The notes: generated from the sequence alone by a model not told the origin. Counted from the first letter of the stretch, positions 1-6,407 are shown. The stretch is DNA of 8,371 bases from Clostridiaceae bacterium OM02-2AC (GCA_003481775.1 QULU01000081.1:1-8371); one strand, 5' to 3'. Numbers and translations are program-made.

Positions 1-675
1 GATTTCAAGTTAAGTGAAGTCCTAGAAAATGATACCAAAGAGAAAGTCGCATTGACAGAGGAACAGGAACAAGCCCTACTCTCATTCATCAAGACGGACA
101 ATGTGTATCACAAGTATTATGATGATGTGCTGATACTGTTAAAGACAGGACTTCGTATCTCGGAACTGTGCGGACTGACAATCATGGACGTTGATTTTAT
201 CCATGAGGTTGTGGTTATCGACCACCAGTTACTAAAGAGCAAGGAACAGGGTTATTATATTGAAACGCCTAAGACAAAGAGCGGAATAAGGCAAGTGCCA
301 TTAAGCAGAGAAACAATACAGGCATTTCAACGGGTTATGAAGAAACACCCAAAGGCAGAACCATTTGTGATAGACGGACGGAGCAATTTCCTATTTGTCA
401 ATCATAAAGGCAAGCCCAAAGTTGCGATTGATTACAACGCCTTATTTGTCCGTATGATAAAGAAATACAACAAGCACCACAAGGACAATCCCTTGCCACA
501 TATCACACCGCATACGCTACGCCATACATTCTGCACAAGGCTGGCAAGCAAGAACATGAACCCGAAAGATTTACAGTATATCATGGGACATTCAAACATC
601 AGTATCACAATGAACTGGTATGCTCATGCGTCCATAGATACCGCAAAATCAGAGGTTCAGCGTCTAATCGCATAA
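1..675 (+). CDS. int: Tn916-family tyrosine recombinase (integrase), 3' part, truncated by window edge
   Basis: This is the catalytic part of a tyrosine site-specific recombinase that excises and integrates a conjugative transposon. The reading frame is open from base 1 (224 residues visible), so the N-terminal arm-binding region and most of the core-binding domain lie outside the window. Counting from base 1, the catalytic set is complete: Arg52 in TGLRISELCGLT, Lys93 in PKTKSGIRQ, His171 and Arg174 in HTLRHTFC, His197 in MGHSNIS, and nucleophile Tyr207 in MNWYAHAS. The spacing from the last His to Tyr (10) is the one used by Tn916-like integrases. The overall wording closely matches Tn916/Tn1545 Int as I remember it. 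A TTG at 52 is an internal codon, not the start. The gene is usually the last one of its element, so the element's end should lie just downstream. The gene appears intact as far as it is seen. Confidence 0.95.
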   Translation, partial: DFKLSEVLENDTKEKVALTEEQEQALLSFIKTDNVYHKYYDDVLILLKTGLRISELCGLTIMDVDFIHEVVVIDHQLLKSKEQGYYIETPKTKSGIRQVPLSRETIQAFQRVMKKHPKAEPFVIDGRSNFLFVNHKGKPKVAIDYNALFVRMIKKYNKHHKDNPLPHITPHTLRHTFCTRLASKNMNPKDLQYIMGHSNISITMNWYAHASIDTAKSEVQRLIA

Positions 676-820
676 GAAGTATTTACCACGATTTTAACCA
701 CGCTTGATAGCGAAAATATAAGAAGATAGACCTAGATATGTGAGGTTTACCATAAAAGAAAATGCCCGTAGAGCCTATAAAATAAGGCTTTGCGGACATT
801 TAAGAAGATATAAAAAGATA
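673..820 (+). repeat. Short direct repeats (TAAGAAGATA type) downstream of int
   Basis: The 10-mer TAAGAAGATA occurs exactly at 719-728 and 801-810. Near copies are TAAGAAGTAT at 673-682, overlapping the int stop codon, and TAAAAAGATA at 811-820. Tn916-type integrases bind short direct repeats inside the element ends through their N-terminal domain. These copies lie where such arm sites would be expected. That assignment is inference; the repeats themselves are seen directly. Confidence 0.45.
761..800 (+). terminator. Hairpin after int, probable transcription terminator
   Basis: Arms 761-776 and 785-800 can form a 16-position stem with one mismatch (C765/A796) and two G-U pairs (T769/G792, G771/T790). 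The loop is eight bases of A and T. The plus-strand tail is not a clean T run, whereas the minus-strand tail (TTCTTTTATG) is richer in T. The hairpin could therefore stop int transcription, or outside transcription entering the element, or both. Confidence 0.5.
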
Positions 821-829
821 GTCAAAAAG

Positions 830-900
830 ACATATATAATTTTATACAAAGATGTGATGTTTTTATACATTATTCTTATTTGTTATATTTCTAAAATCTC
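830..900. other. Probable right end / attachment junction of the integrative element (boundary not resolved)
   Basis: AT-rich stretch beyond int and its hairpin. The octamer TTTTATAC occurs at 840-847 and again at 861-868, 21 bases apart, as AATTTTATACAAA and GTTTTTATACATT. Tn916-family elements end in AT-rich, T/A-tract core sites within a few hundred bases of int, so the junction to host DNA is likely here. The left end is outside the window, so the crossover cannot be fixed. From about 900 to 975 I see no recognisable gene; an 82-codon open frame across 740-988 runs through two hairpins and is not convincing. Confidence 0.35.
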
Positions 901-975
901 CGTATTCATACGATCTTCTCTGTTGGCAATCAAAGATATTCGTAAGCGGAAGACGCTTCCATCCAGCTATGAAAG

Positions 976-1028
976 AAAAGAACTGTGAAAAGTGATGCTT
1001 TATCTGCACCATTTTTCACAGTTCTTTT
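976..1028 (-). terminator. Bidirectional rho-independent terminator after the AraC-type gene
   Basis: Arms 976-991 and 1013-1028 form a perfect 16-bp stem (core AACTGTGAAAA / TTTTCACAGTT). The loop is 21 bases and can itself pair GTG with CAC. The plus strand continues into T-rich sequence, and the minus strand continues CTTTTCTTTC. It starts 22 bases after the regulator's stop codon at 1050, so it most likely ends that transcript. It also insulates it from the integrative element. Confidence 0.8.
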
Positions 1029-1049
1029 TGTATGTTTTATCAGCTAAGG

Positions 1050-2294
1050 TCAATAGAGTTCTTTGTCCAGAAGAAAATTTTCATCAAAATCTCTTTGGGT
1101 TGTTCTATTCAAGAATTGCTTTGGTGTAATTCCCTCATATTTTTTAAAGGTCCTATAGAAATGCGAACTGTCAAAAAAACCTAAACGTTTTGAACATTCT
1201 GCAATCGGCATCCCCGTGGCTAAAAAAAACTTTGAAATGGCTATCTTTCGTTGATTGGCATATTCTGTGATGCTCATATGTACCTCTCTTTTAAAGTGCC
1301 GCCGTAACGCACTTTCTGAAAGAAAAAAATGCTTTGCCACATCAGATGTTTTATATGGTCCGTAAATCTTTAGGTTAATATACTGTATCACAGACAGTAT
1401 GAAAGGTGAATAAGCACTGTTTGCCAGATTGTGCAGTTCTTTTGTGAAATGGATAATCGCACTATCCCTTACCGCCAGGACATCCACCAGTTTTTCTTTC
1501 TGTTCCAGTTTCTTTATGTAAAATTCTCGTAACCGGATCGTTTCCAGTACATCCTTTCCCATATGAAGAGCAAGGGAAGACAGTTTTTCCAGAATAACAA
1601 TGGTATAGTTTTTTTCTGTGCGTACAGAATCATTATGCCAGGTGGGGATCACGCTGCATCCGATTTTGGCAACCCCCTGTTTCAAAGTATCCAGGTCTCC
1701 TTTTGCAACAAGTTCTAGTATTTTATTTTCATAATAGAAGGCATATTGCTCGGATTCAAAATCCTGAAAAAAAGGTCTCTTTAATGCCTGACTTTTTAAT
1801 TCCAATTCATTCCGATAAACTTCTATATGAAGCCTTCTGGAATAAATTTCTTCCAGGTCGATATTTAAGATTGCCCCCAGCAGTATGACGAAATCACGAA
1901 TATCCCCTAATGCGTAGATCGGTAGATTTTCATAGTAAGAAAACCACTCCTTCCCTGTGACAGAGGGCTGCGATTTCATTTTATCTCCTTCCACAAGTTT
2001 CTCGATTTCTTCCGGCTCCAGATGATTTGTTAAAAACGGACCAAGCGTGATAATAACATCCTTATGCCGGACAAATATAAAGATTTCTTTCAGCCAGCCA
2101 TACTCATACCAGATAAGATCTCTGCAGTCCGTGTTTTCAGAATGGATACGGGAGAAATCATAAGGGATCTCATACCGGTTCCCGGAACTGTACACTTTGA
2201 GCAGCTTGAAACAAAGATCATAGATATGCACAGGTATTTTCGTTGTCACATGGAGTGCTTTTATATTCTGCAATTCTTTTCCTGTAAGTTTCAT
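1050..2294 (-). CDS. AraC/XylS-family transcriptional regulator
   Basis: A 414-residue DNA-binding regulator. The C-terminal ~105 residues form the AraC double helix-turn-helix: first HTH near 316-337 (TSDVAKHFFLSESALRRHFK) and second near 363-385 (PIAECSKRLGFFDSSHFYRT), closing with the usual GITPKQF at 388-394. The N-terminal ~300 residues are not a sugar cupin. They resemble the long sensor region of AraC proteins of the YSIRK-associated type, with a helical segment around 185-265 (ELVAKGDLDTLK, later LREFYIKKLEQ). The ligand is unknown. I chose ATG 2294 because it sits behind GAGGAGG with 10-base spacing. An in-frame start at 2351 would add 19 residues but lacks such a site. The gene is divergent from the IbrA/IbrB-like operon, so it probably controls that operon or itself through the palindromes between them. 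A strong terminator follows it. Confidence 0.9.
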   Translation of the reverse strand: MKLTGKELQNIKALHVTTKIPVHIYDLCFKLLKVYSSGNRYEIPYDFSRIHSENTDCRDLIWYEYGWLKEIFIFVRHKDVIITLGPFLTNHLEPEEIEKLVEGDKMKSQPSVTGKEWFSYYENLPIYALGDIRDFVILLGAILNIDLEEIYSRRLHIEVYRNELELKSQALKRPFFQDFESEQYAFYYENKILELVAKGDLDTLKQGVAKIGCSVIPTWHNDSVRTEKNYTIVILEKLSSLALHMGKDVLETIRLREFYIKKLEQKEKLVDVLAVRDSAIIHFTKELHNLANSAYSPFILSVIQYINLKIYGPYKTSDVAKHFFLSESALRRHFKREVHMSITEYANQRKIAISKFFLATGMPIAECSKRLGFFDSSHFYRTFKKYEGITPKQFLNRTTQRDFDENFLLDKELY

Positions 2295-2302
2295 CAAACT
2301 CA

Positions 2303-2312
2303 ATCCTCCTCT
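2303..2312 (-). promoter_or_regulatory. Ribosome binding site deciding the regulator start
   Basis: On the minus strand AGAGGAGGAT precedes ATG 2294 with about 10 bases from the AGGAGG core. No comparable site precedes the upstream in-frame start at 2351, which supports the 414-residue form. Confidence 0.8.
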
Positions 2313-2411
2313 ATATTGGCGGTTTCTGTCATATGAGGTCAAATCCCGCAAATCACAATAAAAAGACGAAATTTACTTAAGTATAAAATAGCATAATTAA
2401 ACGATAAAACA

Positions 2412-2482
2412 CATTTAATTGATAAATAATATTAAAAACGCATCAATTATACAATTAAATTGGCCTTTTATACATTTATCAA
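2412..2482. promoter_or_regulatory. Nested inverted repeats in the divergent promoter region, candidate operator
   Basis: TTGATAAAT at 2419-2427 is mirrored by ATTTATCAA at 2474-2482, and ATTTAATTG at 2413-2421 by CAATTAAAT at 2452-2460. The two pairs interlock around 2437-2456. This is more symmetry than a plain AT-rich spacer usually shows, and it lies 120-190 bases upstream of the regulator start. It could be the binding region for the AraC-type protein. No clean -35/-10 pair could be assigned with confidence for either direction. AT-rich DNA makes chance repeats common, so confidence is limited. Confidence 0.4.
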
Positions 2483-2605
2483 ATATTTTATTTAGAGATG
2501 CAGAATCTACAGAATCCTACCATACTTATACATGCCCTTTTCATCCATTTTGATGTACCGCTATAAAGAAAAAGAACGCAGTTTTGCCGATATTTCTTTT
2601 CAAAT

Positions 2606-2617
2606 ATATCATGATAT
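2606..2617. promoter_or_regulatory. Perfect 12-bp palindrome ATATCATGATAT upstream of the IbrA-like gene
   Basis: ATATCATGATAT reads the same on both strands and lies about 220 bases before the proposed start of the PAPS-reductase-like gene. A weak promoter-like pair, TTGCCG at 2584-2589 and TATCAT at 2607-2612 with a 17-base spacer, overlaps it. Overlap of a palindrome with a -10 region would suit a repressor or activator site. This is an inference from position only. Confidence 0.35.
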
Positions 2618-2641
2618 GTTTTTTATGTATATTTGATTAAA

Positions 2642-2679
2642 ACAGTAGTATAAAACAACCTTTTTTGTAAAAATACTGT
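2642..2679 (+). promoter_or_regulatory. Inverted repeat in the leader of the IbrA-like operon
   Basis: ACAGTA at 2642-2647 pairs with TACTGT at 2674-2679. Further in, ACAA pairs with TTGT around a CCTTTT loop, giving an interrupted hairpin. It may be a leader-RNA structure or another protein site. The remaining leader to the start codon contains no recognisable gene. Confidence 0.3.
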
Positions 2680-2827
2680 CATAATATTGGATATTTTGGT
2701 TTTGTATCTTAGAATAGTCCTAATAGTAGTTTCTTTGACACATCATCAGGAAACAGGAAGACTTTTTATAACGGAAGGGGTGAGCTTGCATTCTGCTGTC
2801 TTACAGAAAGAACATGCAGTACATATT

Positions 2828-4177
2828 ATGATAAAAAGATATCTGGATTTGAATGTATATGAAGCCTTATTGGAACGATTCCATTTTATTTTCCAGGAAT
2901 TCGATTCCATTTATATTTCTTTTTCCGGTGGAAAAGACAGTGGACTGCTGCTGTATCTTCTGCTTGATTTTCGGGATTGGAACTATCCGGATAAAACGAT
3001 TGGAGTATTCCATCAGGATTTTGAAGCCCAGTATTCAGCCACGACAAGATATGTAGAGGAAACCTTCCAGATGCTGGAAAAACGCCCTCATGTAGAATTG
3101 TATTGGATCTGCCTTCCTATGGCTACACGTACGGCACTGAGCAGCTATGAAATGTACTGGTACCCTTGGGATGATAAAAAGGCAGACAGCTGGGTACGTC
3201 CAATGCCGGAACATGATTATGTGTTCAATTTGACACATAATCCCATGACGACCTATCACTATAAGATGCACCAGGAAGACCTTGCAAGACAATTTGGCAG
3301 ATGGTATCGCATATCCCATAACAATAAGAAAACGATCTGTCTTCTGGGAATTCGTGCCGATGAATCCTTACAGCGCTACAGCGGTTTTCTTAATAAGAAA
3401 TACGGCTACAAAGGACAGTGCTGGATCACCCATCAGTTTAAAGATGTCTGGACTGCGTCCCCTCTGTATGACTGGTCGGTCAATGATATCTGGCATGCCT
3501 ACTATCGCTTTGATTATCCATATAATGAATTATATGATTTATTTTACAAGGCCGGCCTGACGGTTTACCAGATGCGCGTAGCCTCCCCTTTTCAAGACTA
3601 TGCCAAGGATTCGCTGAATCTTTATCGGGTCATCGATCCCCAGATATGGACAAAGCTGCTCGGGCGTGTGCAGGGCGCAAATTTTACTTCTATCTATTCA
3701 AAAACAAGAGCTATGGGATACCGTAACATCACGCTTCCCGAGGGTCATACGTGGCAATCCTATACCAAATTTTTGCTGGCAACGCTGCCGAAACGCCTGC
3801 AGAAAAATTATTTCGATAAGTTTAATAAATCTCTAAAGTTCTGGCATACTGTTGGCGGCGGATTAGAGGAAGAGACCATTCAAGAGCTGATAGAACATGG
3901 ATACCATATCAAGAGAAACGGCATATCCAACTATACGATATTTAAAAATTCACGCATTATTTTTCTGGATAAGATTCCAGATCATACAGATGATATCAAG
4001 TCTACAAAGGATATACCAAGCTGGAAACGGATGTGTTTCTGCATTTTAAAAAACGATCATATCTGCCGTTTCATGGGATTTGGTTTGACACGTGAACAGC
4101 AAAAAAAGTTAGATTACTTAAAAGATAAATATAGAACTGTGGAGGAACTAAACGATGACAAAAAGTCCCGTATATGA
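2828..4177 (+). CDS. PAPS-reductase-like PP-loop protein with C-terminal DUF3440-type domain (IbrA/YbdN family)
   Basis: 449 residues. The N-terminal half is an adenine-nucleotide alpha-hydrolase/PAPS reductase fold: PP-loop SFSGGKDSG at 31-39 binds ATP pyrophosphate, and LLGIRADES at 172-180 matches the GxRxxES signature of the family. The C-terminal half matches the YbdN/IbrA extension. It contains a Cys cluster, Cys403 and Cys405 in WKRMCFCILKNDHICRF plus Cys413, that could bind a metal or an Fe-S cluster. No PAPS-assimilation partner is nearby. IbrA of E. coli, with IbrB, affects expression of eib surface genes; the reaction is unknown. Start: ATG 2828 places the family N-terminus (LDLNVYEALLERF) correctly but has no clear ribosome binding site. 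The in-frame TTG at 2786 follows GGAAGGGGTGA and would add 14 residues. An open frame to 2687 is unlikely to be coding. The gene overlaps the next by 23 bases. Confidence 0.88.
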   Translation: MIKRYLDLNVYEALLERFHFIFQEFDSIYISFSGGKDSGLLLYLLLDFRDWNYPDKTIGVFHQDFEAQYSATTRYVEETFQMLEKRPHVELYWICLPMATRTALSSYEMYWYPWDDKKADSWVRPMPEHDYVFNLTHNPMTTYHYKMHQEDLARQFGRWYRISHNNKKTICLLGIRADESLQRYSGFLNKKYGYKGQCWITHQFKDVWTASPLYDWSVNDIWHAYYRFDYPYNELYDLFYKAGLTVYQMRVASPFQDYAKDSLNLYRVIDPQIWTKLLGRVQGANFTSIYSKTRAMGYRNITLPEGHTWQSYTKFLLATLPKRLQKNYFDKFNKSLKFWHTVGGGLEEETIQELIEHGYHIKRNGISNYTIFKNSRIIFLDKIPDHTDDIKSTKDIPSWKRMCFCILKNDHICRFMGFGLTREQQKKLDYLKDKYRTVEELNDDKKSRI

Positions 4178-4700
4178 CATACGAGCCGTACCTGTTGAAA
4201 AGATTCATCCCAATGATTACAACCCCAATGCAGTAGCACCACCGGAAATGAAACTTCTCTATGACAGTATCAAAGCAGACGGCTATACGATGCCGATTGT
4301 ATGTTATTATGATAAACCAAACGATGAGTATATCATAGTGGATGGCTTTCATAGATACCGGATCATGAAAGAATATCCAGATATCTATGAGCGGGAACAG
4401 GGTCTATTGCCTGTTTCTGTGATCGATAAACCATTAGATCAGAGAATGGCGAGCACCATCCGTCATAACCGTGCAAGAGGTAGTCATGATGTAGATTTAA
4501 TGAGCAATATCGTCAAAGAACTGCATGAATTCGGACGCTCAGATACATGGATCGCAAAACATCTTGGAATGGATCGAGATGAGATATTACGTTTGAAACA
4601 GATTACTGGGTTGGCTGCTTTATTCAAGGAAGTTGACTTTGGAGAATCCTGGGAACCGATAGAAGATCTTCCTTTTGAATCAGACAATATGGAGAAATAA
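4155..4700 (+). CDS. ParB/sulfiredoxin-fold nuclease-like protein, IbrB/YbdM family
   Basis: 181 residues with a ParB N-terminal-like domain (about 8-110). Visible motifs are VEKIHPNDYNPN at 14-25, the nucleotide-binding IVDGFHRYRI at 61-70 (compare the GERRxR and DGxHR signatures of ParB, serine kinase and DndB-like proteins), and IRHNRARGSH at 102-111. A helix-turn-helix-like segment, DTWIAKHLGMDRDEILRLK at 130-148, suggests DNA contact. The C-terminal dimer domain of chromosomal ParB is absent, and there is no ParA partner, so plasmid or chromosome segregation is unlikely. ATG 4155 follows GGAGGAAC with 9 bases spacing and lies inside the end of the IbrA-like gene, which implies coupled translation and a joint function. 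IbrA/IbrB (YbdN/YbdM) pairs keep this order in other bacteria as far as I recall. Confidence 0.9.
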   Translation: MTKSPVYDIRAVPVEKIHPNDYNPNAVAPPEMKLLYDSIKADGYTMPIVCYYDKPNDEYIIVDGFHRYRIMKEYPDIYEREQGLLPVSVIDKPLDQRMASTIRHNRARGSHDVDLMSNIVKELHEFGRSDTWIAKHLGMDRDEILRLKQITGLAALFKEVDFGESWEPIEDLPFESDNMEK

Positions 4701-4712
4701 TTCCTGTAGGTA

Positions 4713-4747
4713 TGTGAATATCTAAAAATAGTGTTATCAATATTCAT
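4713..4747 (+). terminator. Weak hairpin after the IbrB-like gene
   Basis: TGAATAT (about 4715-4721) can pair with ATATTCA (about 4740-4746) across an 18-base loop. There is no strong T tract, so it is only a possible end for the operon. Confidence 0.25.
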
Positions 4748-4760
4748 ATTGTTTCAAGCA

Positions 4761-4790
4761 TTGTATAAAACGTGTTTTTAATGTAATAAT
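4761..4790 (+). promoter_or_regulatory. Candidate promoter for the csbD-like gene
   Basis: TTGTAT at 4761-4766 and TAATAA at 4784-4789 are separated by 17 bases, with TG just before the -10. A second TATAAT at 4829-4834 lacks a good -35. Either would drive the CsbD-like reading frame that begins at 4867. Confidence 0.45.
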
Positions 4791-4866
4791 CGGGCCAAAT
4801 GCAATATAGTATACGGTAAACAGCGAGTTATAATTACAGGTGTAGAAATCAAAAGGAGTGAGCCAA

Positions 4867-4944
4867 ATGTCAGACAAAGGATTTACAGACAAAGTAAAAG
4901 GTAAAGTAAAAAAAGCTGTTGGTGATGCAACAGGTGACAATTCT
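4867..4944 (+). pseudogene. csbD: CsbD-family stress protein, 5' fragment only
   Basis: Codons 1-26 read MSDKGFTDKVKGKVKKAVGD then ATGDNS, the typical lysine-rich start of small CsbD-like stress proteins (usually about 60-70 residues, often built from two KGKxKExxGxxTGD repeats). A good ribosome binding site (AAAAGGAGTG at 4851-4860) and a promoter candidate precede it. After codon 26 similarity stops abruptly. The frame runs 30 more codons through unrelated sequence into the leader of the IS256-type transposase and ends at TAG 5035-5037. The missing second half is not found beyond the transposase either, so insertion was probably accompanied by deletion. A 56-residue chimeric peptide could still be made. 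Identification is by motif and wording alone. Confidence 0.75.
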
Positions 4945-5054
4945 GCGTATTTATGCTTTTTGCAAAAGGTGTACTTTTTGATAGTTCAGGAATATAGCAA
5001 AAGATGTGTAAATAGTAAAAAGCGGGTAAGAATGTAGATACGAAACATACTTAC

Positions 5055-5060
5055 AGGAGG
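5055..5060 (+). promoter_or_regulatory. Ribosome binding site of the IS256-type transposase
   Basis: A perfect AGGAGG lies 9 bases before ATG 5070. It fixes the start of the 404-residue protein. Confidence 0.85.
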
Positions 5061-5069
5061 AAAAATACT

Positions 5070-6284
5070 ATGAACACATCTTTTATTTCGACAAAGCAGA
5101 TCAAGGACCTTGTGAATGAACAAAAGTTTACATCAACACAGGACATTATGGAGTGCATGAAAGGCATGTTTGCGGATGTATTAGAACAGACCTTACAGGC
5201 TGAAATTGATCAGCATTTAGGCTATGATCGCGCTGAAAGAACGACATGTGAAGGCAAGAAAAACTATCGCAACGGATCTGTAAAACGCACAATGAAAACA
5301 CAGTTAGGTGAAGTGGATGTGAATGTACCACGTGATCGTAACGGTGAATTTGAACCTCAGATTATTGGAAAATATCAGAGAAATGCCGATGGCATTGAGA
5401 AATGCATCCTTTCCTTGTATGCTACTGGAATGTCCACAAGAGATATCAGAGACCAGATCAAAGGACTGTACGATGTAGAGATTTCAGAAGGACTGGTAAG
5501 CAAGATCAGCGAGCGCATTCTGCCCGAAGTAACAGAATGGCAAAACAGACCCTTAGAAGCCTTCTATCCATTCATATTTATGGATGCGATCCATTATAAA
5601 ATCAGAGAAGATCATCAGGTCGTGACTAAGGTTGCATACGTTGTTTTGGGCATCAATAACGAAGGAATGAAGGAAGTTTTAGGATTATGGGTAGGAGCCA
5701 GTGAATCTGCGAAATACTGGATGGGAGTGCTGAATGAGTTGAAAAGCAGAGGGGTTAAGGATGTTTCCTTATTCTGCGTAGATAGTCTTACAGGCTTCAG
5801 AGAAATTATAGGAGCTGTCTATCCAAAGGCACGTATTCAGCGTTGTATTATCCATCAAATTCGCAACAGCACACGCTTCGTGAGTTATAAGCATATCAAG
5901 GAGTTCATGAGAGATTTAAAAACTGTTTACCAAGCAAATACAGAGGAACAGGCACTGAATCAGTTAGCAATTTTCAAGGATAAATGGGGCAAGCAATATC
6001 CAACCGCAGTACGTAGCTGGGAAGAGAATTGGGATATACTAAGCACATACTATGATTATCCAGTTGAAATCCGCAAAATCATTTACACGACAAATGCGAT
6101 TGAAGGATTGAACAGACAGTTCAGAAAAGTCACGAAAACAAAGACGGTTTTCCCAAATGATGACAGTTTGAGAAAGATGCTTTACTTGGCTATTCAGAAC
6201 CTCAGCAGCAAATGGACACAGAGATGTCGAAACTGGGATATGATTCAAAATCAACTTGCCATTATGGAAGCAGTAGAAGCATAA
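5070..6284 (+). CDS. IS256-family (mutator-type) DDE transposase
   Basis: 404 residues, full length for the family (about 390-410), with no internal stop. It catalyses copy-paste transposition of its own element through a circular intermediate. The DDE catalytic triad is complete: Asp172 in FIFMDAIHYKIR, Asp238 in LFCVDSLTGF, and Glu345 in YTTNAIEGLNRQFRK. The conserved RCIIHQIRNS (Cys259, His262) that marks this family is also present. The N-terminal part has the usual LQAEIDQHLGYDR and YRNGSVKRTM motifs before the catalytic domain. It should be active if matching ends exist. It follows, and probably caused, the break in the CsbD-like gene. Confidence 0.97.
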   Translation: MNTSFISTKQIKDLVNEQKFTSTQDIMECMKGMFADVLEQTLQAEIDQHLGYDRAERTTCEGKKNYRNGSVKRTMKTQLGEVDVNVPRDRNGEFEPQIIGKYQRNADGIEKCILSLYATGMSTRDIRDQIKGLYDVEISEGLVSKISERILPEVTEWQNRPLEAFYPFIFMDAIHYKIREDHQVVTKVAYVVLGINNEGMKEVLGLWVGASESAKYWMGVLNELKSRGVKDVSLFCVDSLTGFREIIGAVYPKARIQRCIIHQIRNSTRFVSYKHIKEFMRDLKTVYQANTEEQALNQLAIFKDKWGKQYPTAVRSWEENWDILSTYYDYPVEIRKIIYTTNAIEGLNRQFRKVTKTKTVFPNDDSLRKMLYLAIQNLSSKWTQRCRNWDMIQNQLAIMEAVEA

Positions 6285-6384
6285 TGAGTAATGATAAAGG
6301 CATATAAAAATTAGATAATAGAAATCAAGCCTAAATTTCAGAAAATATCACTTCATTATCAGTAGATCACTTGTCTACGACAAA

Positions 6385-6407
6385 AAGATGGAATCTTCCA
6401 TTTTTTT
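6385..6407 (+). terminator. Possible short terminator downstream of the IS256 element
   Basis: AAGATGGAATCTT and the overlapping ATGGAATCTTCCAT can fold into short hairpins, followed directly by seven T. The stem is only 5-6 bp. It may be the original terminator of the interrupted csbD-like gene, now beyond the insertion; that origin is a guess. Confidence 0.4.

Larger units (their letters stand above)
4980..6360 (+). mobile_element. IS256-family insertion sequence (ends tentative)
   Basis: The intact transposase defines the element; its limits are uncertain. GATAGTTCAGGAATAT at 4980-4995 and the reverse complement of 6345-6360 (GATAATGAAGTGATAT) agree at 11 of 16 positions, and both begin GATA as the IS256 ends do in my memory. 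The resulting 1.38 kb would be normal for the family. Against this, no 8-9 base target duplication is seen, and 35 unexplained bases separate the end of CsbD similarity (4944) from 4980. Some of this DNA may belong to the element or to an earlier rearrangement. Confidence 0.45.

Noticed and set aside
740..988. 82-codon plus-strand open frame after int
   Set aside because: It crosses the post-int hairpin and enters the terminator at 976-1028, has no ribosome binding site, and its residues look like translated AT-rich non-coding DNA.
2687..2785. Upstream extension of the PAPS-reductase-like gene from TTG 2687
   Set aside because: No ribosome binding site, hydrophobic residues that look like translated leader, and it would begin right after an inverted repeat; the family start lies at about 2828.
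2828..4177. Assimilatory PAPS or APS reductase (CysH)
   Set aside because: At 449 residues it is much longer than CysH, has the YbdN-type C-terminal extension, lacks the CysH C-terminal ECGxH motif, and has no sulfate-assimilation genes nearby.
4155..4700. Chromosome or plasmid partition ParB
   Set aside because: No ParA neighbour, no C-terminal dimer domain, no obvious parS inverted repeat, and tight coupling to a PAPS-reductase-like gene point to the IbrB type instead.
4737..4940. 67-codon minus-strand frame opposite the csbD-like start
   Set aside because: It is the antisense shadow of the CsbD-like reading frame and its leader, with no start signal.
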